Translations under genes and position numbers: made by a program | Shown here: one piece after another, positions 1-6,936 of the stretch | How the letters are laid out: each line of letters begins with the position of its first letter | Position numbering within the stretch: the stretch's first letter is position 1 | The notes under the pieces: generated by a model | What the model was told of the DNA's origin: nothing | The model's input: the letters and a program-made list of their open reading frames with translations, nothing else | Databases searched by the model: none | Source of the DNA: HGM13006 sp964514175 | GTDB taxonomy: Bacteria > Bacillota > Clostridia > Oscillospirales > Oscillospiraceae | DNA: 15,327 nt | NCBI GenBank assembly: GCA_964514175.1 | Contig: CAZEPQ010000040.1 | Location: 1-15,327, forward strand | Direction of reading: 5' to 3'

Positions 1-2
1 TG

Positions 3-308
3 GGTTACAAGACTGACGAGACCAACCCCTGGACCATCTTCACCACCAACTATCAGGTGGGCGACGTTGCTTCCGTGAAGATCGTTAAGCTGATGACCTT
101 CGGTGCATTTGCTGAGATCATCCCTGGCATCGACGGCTTGATTCACATTTCCCAGATCGCTGACCGCCGTATCGGCAAGCCCGAGGACGTGCTGGCTGAG
201 GGCGATACTGTGGATGCTAAGATCATCGACATCGACGCTGAGAAGAAGCGCATCTCCCTGTCCATCCGTGCTCTCCTGGAAGAGACCGTTGAAGAGGACG
301 CTGAGTAA
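3..308 (+). CDS. rpsA: S1 RNA-binding domain protein, C-terminal part (30S ribosomal protein S1 or IspH-S1 fusion)
   Basis: The gene enters from the left edge, and the last 101 residues are visible in frame from base 3. They hold a short linker and one complete S1 (OB-fold) domain, with the typical GAFAEI-PGIDGLIHISQIA core and the closing KKRISLSIRAL strand, followed by an acidic tail (EETVEEDAE). S1 domains bind single-stranded RNA; in ribosomal protein S1 several in a row help mRNA bind the 30S subunit. In many Clostridia, S1 repeats are fused behind the isoprenoid enzyme IspH (4-hydroxy-3-methylbut-2-enyl diphosphate reductase). The GYK...NPW stretch before this domain is of the kind seen in those proteins, but the window does not reach an IspH part, so the fusion is an inference. 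A strong hairpin terminator follows 16 nt after the stop, so this is the last gene of its transcript. Confidence 0.85.
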   Translation, partial: GYKTDETNPWTIFTTNYQVGDVASVKIVKLMTFGAFAEIIPGIDGLIHISQIADRRIGKPEDVLAEGDTVDAKIIDIDAEKKRISLSIRALLEETVEEDAE

Positions 309-324
309 TTCAGGTTATTATAGA

Positions 325-358
325 GGGAAGCACCCCGAAAGAGGTGCTTCCCTTTTTT
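325..358 (+). terminator. Rho-independent terminator after the S1-domain gene
   Basis: A perfect 10-bp stem (GGGAAGCACC at 325-334 with GGTGCTTCCC at 343-352) has an 8-nt loop and is followed by six T residues (353-358). It ends the plus-strand S1 transcript. The thioredoxin-like gene on the minus strand stops only a few bases away, at 362. The same hairpin may therefore slow the convergent transcript, but the minus side has no good U-tract. Confidence 0.95.
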
Positions 359-361
359 CGT

Positions 362-952
362 TTATTCAGGAAGAATCATATTGATACCCTTTAAAATGGT
401 GTCTTTATCCATTGCACCGGTACCCTGGGCGATGCCGTGGCCTTCGGCGTCAAAGAAGATGGTCATGGGGATTGAATAGGTGCCGTAGGTCATGGCGGCG
501 TTTTGGTTCACCGTGTCATAATAGACTGGGAAAGTATAGCCTGCTTCGGCAATAAATTTACTGGCTGTTTCAACGGTCTCTCGGGAGCCGTCTGTGACAT
601 TGACAAAGAGAAAATTGATTTCGTTGCCATATTCCACATAAAGCTCCTGAAAATCCGGCATTTCGCTTTTACAGGGGCCGCACCAGGAGGCCCAAAAGTT
701 TACGATGATGGGTTTTCCGTAAAAGTCGGAAAGATTTACTTCGTTACCGTTTTTGTCTGTAACGGTGAAATCCGGGGCCACCTCCAATTCCGTTTCGGCG
801 GTTTCCTCCGATACCTCCGCAGCTTGGCTGGTTTCTTCCACCGCCAGATTGTCATGTTCCGTGGTGGCTACCAGGATGCCGTATAGGAAATAAGCGCCGA
901 TCAACACCAGAATGAATACCACGATCAGAAAGATTAAGGTCTTATTTTTCAT
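362..952 (-). CDS. Membrane-anchored TlpA/ResA-like thioredoxin-family protein
   Basis: This 196-residue protein has one N-terminal membrane segment (about residues 5-28), an acidic Glu/Ala/Thr-rich linker (about 33-58) and an AhpC/TSA-Redoxin type thioredoxin fold. The fold contains the redox motif WCGPC (90-94) and the cis-proline loop SIPMT (Pro162). Family knowledge: TlpA/ResA-type proteins face the outside of the membrane and reduce disulfides in exported proteins, receiving electrons from CcdA. The neighbour supports this pairing, because ccdA ends 9 nt upstream and its TAG stop overlaps the Shine-Dalgarno GGAGG of this gene, implying coupled translation. There is no lipobox, so the anchor is a transmembrane helix. 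The physiological substrate is unknown, since no cytochrome c gene is in view. Confidence 0.9.
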   Translation of the reverse strand: MKNKTLIFLIVVFILVLIGAYFLYGILVATTEHDNLAVEETSQAAEVSEETAETELEVAPDFTVTDKNGNEVNLSDFYGKPIIVNFWASWCGPCKSEMPDFQELYVEYGNEINFLFVNVTDGSRETVETASKFIAEAGYTFPVYYDTVNQNAAMTYGTYSIPMTIFFDAEGHGIAQGTGAMDKDTILKGINMILPE

Positions 953-961
953 GTGTTCCTC

Positions 962-1624
962 CTAGCTCAGCAGATTCAGCAGGGTTCCTAGGGTGCCTGT
1001 TGCCATCATCAGGCCCACCAGAATGAGAAAGCTGCCGCAGATAATGTTGATGATCTTATAATGCTGTTTGATAAAGTTGAAGGCGCTTTTCAGCCTGTCG
1101 ATCAGCAGGGCGCTGAGCAGGAAAGGAACACCCAGTCCCAGAGAGTAGGCCAAAAGCATGGCCATTCCCACAAGGACTTGTCCCTGCTGGGAGGCCATCG
1201 CCAAGGCGGAGCCAAGGAACGCGCCTACACAGGGAGTCCAGCCCACAGAGAAGATGACGCCGAACAGAAAGGCGGAGAAAAAGCCTAGATTTTTCACGTT
1301 AGCTGTGGGCCTTGCCCCGGAAAACAGGTTCCATTTCAGAACTCCCAGGTAATTTAGCCCTAAGAGAAATACCACAAGTCCACAGACGATGTTTACCGCG
1401 GTCTGATATTGTGCGAAAAAGCTGCCCACAGTACCTGCGAGAGCCCCCATTGCAACAAACAACACCGTAAAGCCCAGGACAAAGCCCAAGGCATTTTTCA
1501 TGGTCTTTGTTGTGGAGGTTTCACTGCCTCCTGCGAAATAGCTCACATAAATGGGCAGCATAGGCAGCAGGCAGGGGGAGATAAAGGTAATAATACCCTC
1601 CAGGAAGGAAATAAGATATTGCAT
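962..1624 (-). CDS. ccdA: CcdA-type thiol:disulfide electron carrier, membrane protein
   Basis: This 220-residue, almost fully hydrophobic protein has about six membrane helices. The two hallmark cysteines of the CcdA/DsbD-beta family are visible: Cys18 in FISPCLLPMLPIY and Cys132 in GWTPCVGAFLG. These cysteines pass electrons from cytoplasmic thioredoxin across the membrane to an extracytoplasmic thioredoxin-like partner, here probably the TlpA-like protein encoded next. The start is ATG 1624-1622, preceded by an AAAGGAA ribosome binding site. The upstream molybdoenzyme gene ends 78 nt away with no terminator between them, so one transcript is likely. A TTGACA sequence on the minus strand (1685-1680) lacks a good -10, so an internal promoter is possible but weak. 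CcdA is often linked to cytochrome c maturation; nothing of that pathway is seen here. Confidence 0.92.
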   Translation of the reverse strand: MQYLISFLEGIITFISPCLLPMLPIYVSYFAGGSETSTTKTMKNALGFVLGFTVLFVAMGALAGTVGSFFAQYQTAVNIVCGLVVFLLGLNYLGVLKWNLFSGARPTANVKNLGFFSAFLFGVIFSVGWTPCVGAFLGSALAMASQQGQVLVGMAMLLAYSLGLGVPFLLSALLIDRLKSAFNFIKQHYKIINIICGSFLILVGLMMATGTLGTLLNLLS

Positions 1625-1702
1625 ACAGGATTCCTTTCTATCATCATGTTGGGTTCAGCGTTACCATCGTCCCGGCCTCTGTCAAGGGCAGATAATTGGA
1701 AG

Positions 1703-3898
1703 TCAGTCCAAAATACCGGGTACCTTGCAGTAGTCCTCGTCCTTTGCGTCCGGGTTTGGATAGATCTTACATAAAAGTCCTCTGAGCTGATAGGTGCCCA
1801 TACAGGGGTCAAAGGGCGGTTCCATGGTGGTCAGTATGTTGGCATTAACCTCAAAGGAACCGAAGAAGGGTTTATCCTTTTCCTCCGGCATCCACCAACC
1901 GATCTGACAGTTTACCACACCGGGCTTCATTTTTTCGGTGACATTTGCCTTTTGTGTGATGCGGCCTCTGGGGGATTCAATAAACATCCACTGACCATCC
2001 GTAATGCCGTATTCCCGGGCAGTGTCGGGGTGGAGTGTTGCAACCGGGACAGGATTCATCTTCCGAAGAGAAGGCATCTGGCGGTGTTCCGACAGGAAGA
2101 AGGCGTTGATGCGGGTTCCGGTGGTGAGAACCAGCGGATATTCCTTTGCTGTTTCAGGGGTGCTGATGGGGCTTTCCGGGGGTTCTTGATAGGAGGGCAG
2201 GGGATCGAAGCCGAAGGCTTCCATGGCGGTGGAATATAGCTCTACCTTTCCTGTGGGGGTGTTAAAGGCTTTTTCACCCCGGGCAGCCCGGGCCTTATAC
2301 TGCTCATATTCAATGGGAACGCTGACCCAGCCGGTTTCACGGAGCTTTTCCAGGGTGTAATCCTCATAGCCTGGGAAGCTGCGAAGCCGATCCAGCCGCT
2401 TATCAAGGATCTCATCTAAATGATTTGCGCCCCAGTCCTTGCCCATGCGCTGACAGATCTCCATGTAAATGGTCTCGTCTGTCTTGCATTCTCCCACAGG
2501 GGGGACGCAGGCCTGCTGGCACAGGATCACATGATCGGCACCGCCGGGACCGCCGGTGAGGGAATCCACCTCCAACCAGCTTGCCACAGGCAGAACCACA
2601 TCCGCCATTAGGGCAGAGGGGGTCAAGAAAAGGTCCTGGCAGCAAATAAAGTCCAACATGCTCCAGGTTTCCAGGGTGCTTTTGCTGTCCGCAAAGCCAA
2701 TGAGCCCGTTATTGCCACACATCATCAGGGCTTTTACAGGATAGGGCTTCCCTGTGCGCATGGCCTCAAATACTGTGGGGATATGTGCCGAGGAAAATGG
2801 TTTGTGGGCACCTGCAAGCATTTTGTGATGCTCACCAAGCCGTTTTTTGCGCTGTACATCTCCAAGGTGATCCTCCAGCATCTCCGGCTCGTCCAGTACA
2901 TGCATGCTCTCGATGAAGCCGCCTTTTTTGTCGATATTTCCGGTGACAGCCAGGATCAGAGATATGGCTCGGACGGTTTGGAAACAGTTGGGGGTATGTT
3001 CAATGGCGCAGCCCCACTCCATGGAAACGGTGTCGGCCTGGGCGATATGTCGGGCCGCGGCACGAATTTCCTCCGGGGTCAGGCCGCAAATCTGAGCCAC
3101 ACGTTCTGGGGAATATTCGGAAACACGTTCCTTCAGGGCATCAAAGCCGTAACACCAGTTTTCCACAAATGCATGGTCGTAAATATCTTCAAAGATTATA
3201 ACATGCAGAATTCCCAGGGCAAGGGCATCATCCGTGCCCGGACGAAGCTGAAGATAATGGTCCGCATAGGGCTCCAGATTGTTTATGCAGGGGTCAATGA
3301 CCACCAACCTGGTGCCTTTTTTCAGCGCGTCCAGGAAGCAGAAACGGCTTTCTCCGTCAGCGCCGGAATTGGTGGGATTGCAGCCCCACACCAGCATAAC
3401 GGAGGGATTGACCTCGCTGTAATAGTCTGCTGCCGGGGCATAGCCAAAGGTGACGGCACCGGCATGGATCCGGGGGAAGAAGCACTGGGCGGAACCGGGT
3501 TCAAACCAGTTGGGGGTGCCGATGGCGTTGGCAAATCTGGCGGTGTAGGGGAGATGATGGCGGCCTGTGCCCTGGGCGATGGCAACTGCCTCCATACCGT
3601 ACTCCTTTTCAATGCGGAGGAGATTTTCTGCGATGATATCATAGGCCTCATCCCAGGTGATCCGCTGGAACTTTCTCTCGCCCCGCTGTCCCACACGTTT
3701 CATGGGATATTGGAGCCGGTCCGGGTTGTAGATCAGCTCCATACTGTGGAGGCCCTTCGGGCACATTCTGCCTGTATTGAAAACGCCCTTGGGATCGGGG
3801 CGTATTTTTGTAACTTTTCCGTCAGAAACGGTTACTTCCGCGATGCAGGAACCGTGACAAAGGTGACATGCGGTGTGAACGACTTTGGAATTTTCCAT
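1703..3898 (-). CDS. Molybdopterin/tungstopterin oxidoreductase, acetylene-hydratase-like, cytoplasmic
   Basis: This 731-residue protein of the DMSO-reductase superfamily starts with a [4Fe-4S] binding pattern: Cys11-x2-Cys14-x3-Cys18-x27-Cys46. Cys139, in PGSAQCFFPR, sits where this superfamily has its metal ligand. The C-terminal part contains TPTGKVELYS and the molydopterin-dinucleotide binding region (about 590-715). There is no twin-arginine or other signal, so the enzyme should be cytoplasmic. Length and cysteine spacing resemble acetylene hydratase of Pelobacter (recalled as about 730 residues, with Cys9/12/16/46 and Cys141), as do segments such as YPVKALMM and DPLPSYQEP. The Asp that follows the second cluster cysteine in that enzyme, and is needed for hydration, is His15 here. 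A different reaction is therefore likely, and the substrate is unknown. It is first in an operon with ccdA and a TlpA-like gene. The ribosome binding site GGGAGG lies 8 nt before ATG. Confidence 0.88.
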   Translation of the reverse strand: MENSKVVHTACHLCHGSCIAEVTVSDGKVTKIRPDPKGVFNTGRMCPKGLHSMELIYNPDRLQYPMKRVGQRGERKFQRITWDEAYDIIAENLLRIEKEYGMEAVAIAQGTGRHHLPYTARFANAIGTPNWFEPGSAQCFFPRIHAGAVTFGYAPAADYYSEVNPSVMLVWGCNPTNSGADGESRFCFLDALKKGTRLVVIDPCINNLEPYADHYLQLRPGTDDALALGILHVIIFEDIYDHAFVENWCYGFDALKERVSEYSPERVAQICGLTPEEIRAAARHIAQADTVSMEWGCAIEHTPNCFQTVRAISLILAVTGNIDKKGGFIESMHVLDEPEMLEDHLGDVQRKKRLGEHHKMLAGAHKPFSSAHIPTVFEAMRTGKPYPVKALMMCGNNGLIGFADSKSTLETWSMLDFICCQDLFLTPSALMADVVLPVASWLEVDSLTGGPGGADHVILCQQACVPPVGECKTDETIYMEICQRMGKDWGANHLDEILDKRLDRLRSFPGYEDYTLEKLRETGWVSVPIEYEQYKARAARGEKAFNTPTGKVELYSTAMEAFGFDPLPSYQEPPESPISTPETAKEYPLVLTTGTRINAFFLSEHRQMPSLRKMNPVPVATLHPDTAREYGITDGQWMFIESPRGRITQKANVTEKMKPGVVNCQIGWWMPEEKDKPFFGSFEVNANILTTMEPPFDPCMGTYQLRGLLCKIYPNPDAKDEDYCKVPGILD

Positions 3899-3927
3899 AA
3901 ACAGTGCCTCCCTTACTTTGCGGAAAT

Positions 3928-3956
3928 ATTATAGCATGGATATTCAGCCTTGAAAA
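3928..3956 (-). promoter_or_regulatory. Promoter of the molybdoenzyme-ccdA-tlpA operon
   Basis: On the minus strand a perfect -10 TATAAT (3933-3928) is preceded by TGC, making an extended -10. A weaker -35, TTTTCA (3956-3951), lies 17 bp upstream. The expected start of transcription is near 3921, giving a leader of about 22 nt that includes the GGGAGG ribosome binding site. Confidence 0.75.
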
Positions 3957-3996
3957 GGTGAATTTAAAAGCCCTGTAGTTTCAATAGTTGCGGGAT

Positions 3997-4025
3997 TCAT
4001 GGGTTATGGAAACCGGGACCCATGA
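3997..4025. repeat. Inverted repeat, possible operator
   Basis: TCATGGGT (3997-4004) and ACCCATGA (4018-4025) are perfect 8-bp arms around a 13-nt centre. Neither strand carries a T-tract after it, so it is not an intrinsic terminator. It lies about 40-70 bp upstream of the -35 of the molybdoenzyme promoter and about 35 bp before the first NrdR-like box. A transcription-factor site is therefore plausible but unproven. Confidence 0.4.
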
Positions 4026-4058
4026 TGGTGGGCTGGATTGCCACAAAATGTCGGAAAA

Positions 4059-4074
4059 ACACAATATATTGATT
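4059..4074 (+). promoter_or_regulatory. NrdR box 1 (putative)
   Basis: ACACAATATATTGATT matches the known NrdR-box pattern (acaCwAtATaTwGtgt) at 14 of 16 positions and contains the perfect palindrome CAATATATTG. NrdR is an ATP/dATP-sensing repressor of ribonucleotide reductase operons, and the next gene is nrdD. The box lies just upstream of the nrdD -35. Confidence 0.75.
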
Positions 4075-4088
4075 TTGAAAGTAATCTG

Positions 4089-4104
4089 TTACTAAATGTA
4101 GTGA
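4089..4104 (+). promoter_or_regulatory. NrdR box 2 (putative)
   Basis: TTACTAAATGTAGTGA matches the NrdR-box pattern at 11 of 16 positions, with perfect ACTA/TAGT arms. Its centre is 30 bp from that of box 1, about three helical turns. Known NrdR sites occur as such pairs with a 15-16 bp linker; here the linker is 14 bp. Confidence 0.6.
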
Positions 4105-4111
4105 TTTTGTT

Positions 4112-4140
4112 CTTGCATTCCACAATTCGTGTGGTATAAT
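4112..4140 (+). promoter_or_regulatory. Promoter of the nrdDG-dut operon
   Basis: The -10 is a perfect TATAAT (4135-4140) preceded by TGG, forming an extended -10. A partial -35 (TTGCAT, 4113-4118) lies 16 bp upstream. Transcription should start near 4147, leaving an unusually long leader of about 130 nt before nrdD. The second NrdR-like box ends only a few bases before the -35. Confidence 0.75.
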
Positions 4141-4173
4141 AGAGCCTGCTAAGTAAGAAAGAAGACTGGGGAT

Positions 4174-4242
4174 ATGGAGATCGCTTTGGAACAGGAAACC
4201 GAAGGTGCCACAGCCCTGGTTATCATTATGGTTTTATGTTAG
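4174..4242 (+). CDS. Possible 22-residue leader peptide in the nrdD 5' leader
   Basis: ATG 4174 opens a 22-codon frame that ends at TAG 4240-4242, 33 nt before nrdD. The peptide has an acidic first half and a hydrophobic second half ending ALVIIMVLC. The ribosome binding site is poor: GGGG sits only 2 nt from the ATG, and a purine-rich AAAGAAG lies farther upstream. Nothing in the sequence proves translation. It is listed because it falls inside the predicted leader, where an upstream open frame could influence nrdD expression. Confidence 0.2.
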   Translation: MEIALEQETEGATALVIIMVLC

Positions 4243-4275
4243 TTTGAGAATGTATTATAAGACCGGAGGGTGAAC

Positions 4276-6405
4276 ATGCAAGTAGTAAAACGAGATGGAA
4301 CGACAGTTGCTTTTGACCGAAGCAAGATCATTGCCGCCATCACCAAGGCCAATAACTCCGTCGATGAGGAAGATCGTATTTCTTTGGAACAGATCGAAAA
4401 GATCACTGAGAGTATCGAAAACCGTCATCGCAGCAGACTGCTGGTTGAGGACATTCAGGACATGGTGGAAAAGCAGCTCATGGAGCTGGATAAGTATGCC
4501 CTGGCGAAGAGCTACATTATTTACCGCTACAACCGTGCCCTGGTCCGCAAGCAGAATACCACCGATGAAAGTATCCTGAGCCTGCTCCATAACACTAATA
4601 AGGAGCTGGCGGAGGAAAACAGCAATAAGAATACCACCATTGCCTCCACCCAGCGAGATTATATCGCCGGTGAGGTCTCCCGTGATCTGACCCGTCGAAT
4701 CCTGTTGCCGGAGCATATTTCCGCGGCCCATGATGAGGGTACCATCCATTTCCACGATGCGGACTATTTTGTGCAGCCCATTTTCAACTGCTGCCTTATC
4801 AACATCGGGGATATGCTGGACAACGGTACCATGATGAATGGAAAGTTGATTGAATCTCCCAAGAGCTTCCATGTGGCCTGTAATGTTATGACCCAGATCA
4901 TCGCCAACGTGGCCTCCAATCAGTATGGTGGTCAGAGTGTGGATGTGAGCCACTTGGGCAAGTATCTCCGCCGCAGCTATGAGAAGTTCCGCAGAAACAT
5001 CACCCGGCAGTGTGAAGGGGAGAATGTTTCCGAAGAGCTCATTGAAAAGCTGGTGCAGGAGCGTCTTCGCACGGAGCTGAAATCCGGCGTGCAGACCATT
5101 CAGTATCAGATCAATACCCTGATGACCACCAATGGTCAGAGCCCCTTTGTGACATTGTTCCTCTATCTCAAGGAGGGAGATCCCTACATTAAGGAAAATG
5201 CCATGATTATTGAGGAGATCCTCAACCAGCGTCTTGAGGGCATCAAGAACGCCTCTGGCGTCTATGTTACCCCTGCTTTCCCCAAGCTGGTCTATGTTCT
5301 GGACGAGAATAACTGCCTCAAGGGCGGTGAGTATGATTATATCACCCGTCTGGCTGTGAAGTGTTCTGCCAAGCGCATGTACCCCGACTATATCTCTGCC
5401 AAGAAAATGCGTGAGAACTATGAGGGCAACGTGTTTGCACCCATGGGCTGCCGCAGCTTCTTGGCTGCCTGGAAGGATGAGAATGGGGAATATAAGTTCG
5501 AGGGCCGTTTCAACCAGGGCGTTGTCTCCCTGAACCTGCCCCAGATCGGTATTCTGGCAAAGGGTGACGAGGAAAAGTTCTGGCAGATTCTTAATGAGCG
5601 TCTGGACCTCTGCTTCGAGGCGCTTATGTGCCGTCACAATGCCCTCAAGGGTGTTAAGAGTGATGTAAGCCCTGTCCATTGGCAGTATGGTGCCATTGCA
5701 CGGCTCCAGAAGGGTGAAACCATTGACAAGTTCCTCTATGGCGGTTATTCCACCCTCTCCCTGGGCTATATTGGCCTTTATGAGTTGACCATGCTGATGA
5801 AGGGCGTCAGCCAGACGGATCCTGTAGGCGAAGAGTTTGCAGTCCGTGTGATGAAGCATCTCCGTGTTACCTGTGACCGCTGGAAGAAGGATACCAATAT
5901 CGGATTTGCCCTGTATGGCACCCCTGCGGAGTCCTTGTGCTATCGCTTTGCCCGTATTGATAAGGAGCGCTTTGGTACCATTGAGAATGTGACCGATAAG
6001 GGCTACTATACCAACTCCTATCATGTGGATGTCCGTGAAGAGATCGATGCCTTCTCCAAGTTTGATTTTGAGTCCCAGTTCCAGGCTATTTCCTCCGGCG
6101 GCTCCATCAGCTATGTGGAGATCCCCAATATGCGCCACAACCTGACCGCTCTGGCCGAGGTGGTGCAGTATATCTATGACAACATTCAGTATGCGGAGTT
6201 CAACACTAAGAGCGACTACTGCCAGGAGTGTGGCTTTGACGGCGAGATCATCATCAACGATGACAACGAGTGGGAATGCCCCAACTGCGGCAACAAGGAT
6301 CAGACCAGAATGAACGTGACCCGCCGTACCTGCGGCTATCTGGGTGAAAACTTCTGGAATGAGGGCAAGACCAAAGAAATCAAGGCGAGAGTGATGCACC
6401 TGTGA
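4276..6405 (+). CDS. nrdD: Anaerobic (class III) ribonucleoside-triphosphate reductase
   Basis: This glycyl-radical enzyme makes dNTPs from NTPs without oxygen. Counting from ATG 4276 gives 709 residues. An N-terminal ATP-cone (about 1-92, starting MQVVKRDG) senses ATP/dATP. The barrel carries cysteines expected in the active site: Cys172/Cys173 in FNCCLINIGD and Cys392 in APMGCRSFL. The C-terminus has a zinc site of two CxxC pairs (Cys649/652 and 668/671) and the radical loop RTCGYLG, with Gly687 as the radical residue. ATG 4276 is chosen over an in-frame GTG at 4270 because GGAGGG (4265-4270) lies at the right distance and overlaps that GTG. The next gene, nrdG, overlaps by 4 nt and encodes the activase. 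NrdR-like boxes upstream suggest repression when dATP is high. Confidence 0.97.
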   Translation: MQVVKRDGTTVAFDRSKIIAAITKANNSVDEEDRISLEQIEKITESIENRHRSRLLVEDIQDMVEKQLMELDKYALAKSYIIYRYNRALVRKQNTTDESILSLLHNTNKELAEENSNKNTTIASTQRDYIAGEVSRDLTRRILLPEHISAAHDEGTIHFHDADYFVQPIFNCCLINIGDMLDNGTMMNGKLIESPKSFHVACNVMTQIIANVASNQYGGQSVDVSHLGKYLRRSYEKFRRNITRQCEGENVSEELIEKLVQERLRTELKSGVQTIQYQINTLMTTNGQSPFVTLFLYLKEGDPYIKENAMIIEEILNQRLEGIKNASGVYVTPAFPKLVYVLDENNCLKGGEYDYITRLAVKCSAKRMYPDYISAKKMRENYEGNVFAPMGCRSFLAAWKDENGEYKFEGRFNQGVVSLNLPQIGILAKGDEEKFWQILNERLDLCFEALMCRHNALKGVKSDVSPVHWQYGAIARLQKGETIDKFLYGGYSTLSLGYIGLYELTMLMKGVSQTDPVGEEFAVRVMKHLRVTCDRWKKDTNIGFALYGTPAESLCYRFARIDKERFGTIENVTDKGYYTNSYHVDVREEIDAFSKFDFESQFQAISSGGSISYVEIPNMRHNLTALAEVVQYIYDNIQYAEFNTKSDYCQECGFDGEIIINDDNEWECPNCGNKDQTRMNVTRRTCGYLGENFWNEGKTKEIKARVMHL

Positions 6406-6935
6406 ATTATGCAATGATCAAACCCCGGGACATTGCCGATGGTCCCGGTATTCGGGTGAGCCTGTTTGTATCCGGCTGCCGTCACCACTGCAAGGGGTGC
6501 TTTAACCCGGAGACATGGCCCTTTACATACGGAGAAGCCTATACCAAGGAGGTCCAGGACAGCATTCTGGAGGCTCTGGGAAAGGGATATATCCGTGGCC
6601 TGACGTTGCTGGGAGGGGAGCCCTTCGAGCCTGAGAATCAGGAGACGGTATTGGGCCTTGTAAAGGCTGTCCGTGAGAAATACCCGGAGAAAACCATCTG
6701 GTGTTACTCCGGGTACACGCTGGAAACTGACATGCTCTCGGGCCGTCTGGGGCCGAAGGAGATTACCATGGAGCTGCTTGAGAATCTGGATGTTCTTGTG
6801 GACGGTGAGTTCCATGAGGCGGAGAAGAATCCAAGCCTCCGGTTTCGGGGTTCTGCCAATCAGCGTGTGATTGACGTAAAGAAAACGCTGGAAACCGGCG
6901 TTACTACCCTTTGGGATATGGGAGAGGAGCCTTGA
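6402..6935 (+). CDS. nrdG: Anaerobic ribonucleotide reductase activating protein (radical SAM)
   Basis: This 177-residue radical-SAM enzyme generates the glycyl radical on NrdD by splitting S-adenosylmethionine at a [4Fe-4S] cluster. The cluster cysteines Cys26-x3-Cys30-x2-Cys33 (SGCRHHCKGCFN) and the SAM-binding GGEP (71-74) are visible, and the length is normal for the family. The start is GTG 6402, overlapping the nrdD stop in GTGA, which gives translational coupling. The resulting N-terminus MNYAMIKPRDIADGPG fits clostridial NrdG better than the in-frame ATG four codons on. The dut start follows the stop by one nucleotide. Confidence 0.96.
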   Translation: MNYAMIKPRDIADGPGIRVSLFVSGCRHHCKGCFNPETWPFTYGEAYTKEVQDSILEALGKGYIRGLTLLGGEPFEPENQETVLGLVKAVREKYPEKTIWCYSGYTLETDMLSGRLGPKEITMELLENLDVLVDGEFHEAEKNPSLRFRGSANQRVIDVKKTLETGVTTLWDMGEEP

Positions 6936-6936
6936 T

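Larger units (their letters stand above)
3899..4275. other. Divergent regulatory region between the molybdoenzyme and nrdD operons
   Basis: This 377-bp gap has no long open frame. It holds, in order, the minus-strand promoter of the molybdoenzyme operon, an 8-bp inverted repeat (3997-4025), two NrdR-like boxes (4059-4074, 4089-4104), the nrdD promoter (4112-4140) and a nrdD leader of about 130 nt. The leader contains a possible 22-codon open frame (4174-4242). No terminator was seen, as expected between divergent units. Confidence 0.7.

Noticed and set aside
1703..3898. Calling the molybdoenzyme an acetylene hydratase
   Set aside because: Overall resemblance is noticeable, but the residue expected to be the catalytic Asp is His15, so the specific activity is not supported.
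2783..3934. 383-codon plus-strand frame inside the molybdoenzyme gene
   Set aside because: It lies opposite a well-supported coding sequence and shows no domain; it is a reverse-strand by-product of codon bias.
4141..4275. Riboswitch (for example cobalamin type) in the nrdD leader
   Set aside because: No B12-box-like sequence or stable multi-stem fold could be recognised by eye, and class III reductases do not use cobalamin.
4255..6414. 719-codon open frame on the minus strand across nrdD
   Set aside because: It is the exact antisense shadow of nrdD, which has full class III reductase motifs. The minus frame shows no recognisable domain and is low-complexity in hydrophobic residues, as expected for a reverse frame.
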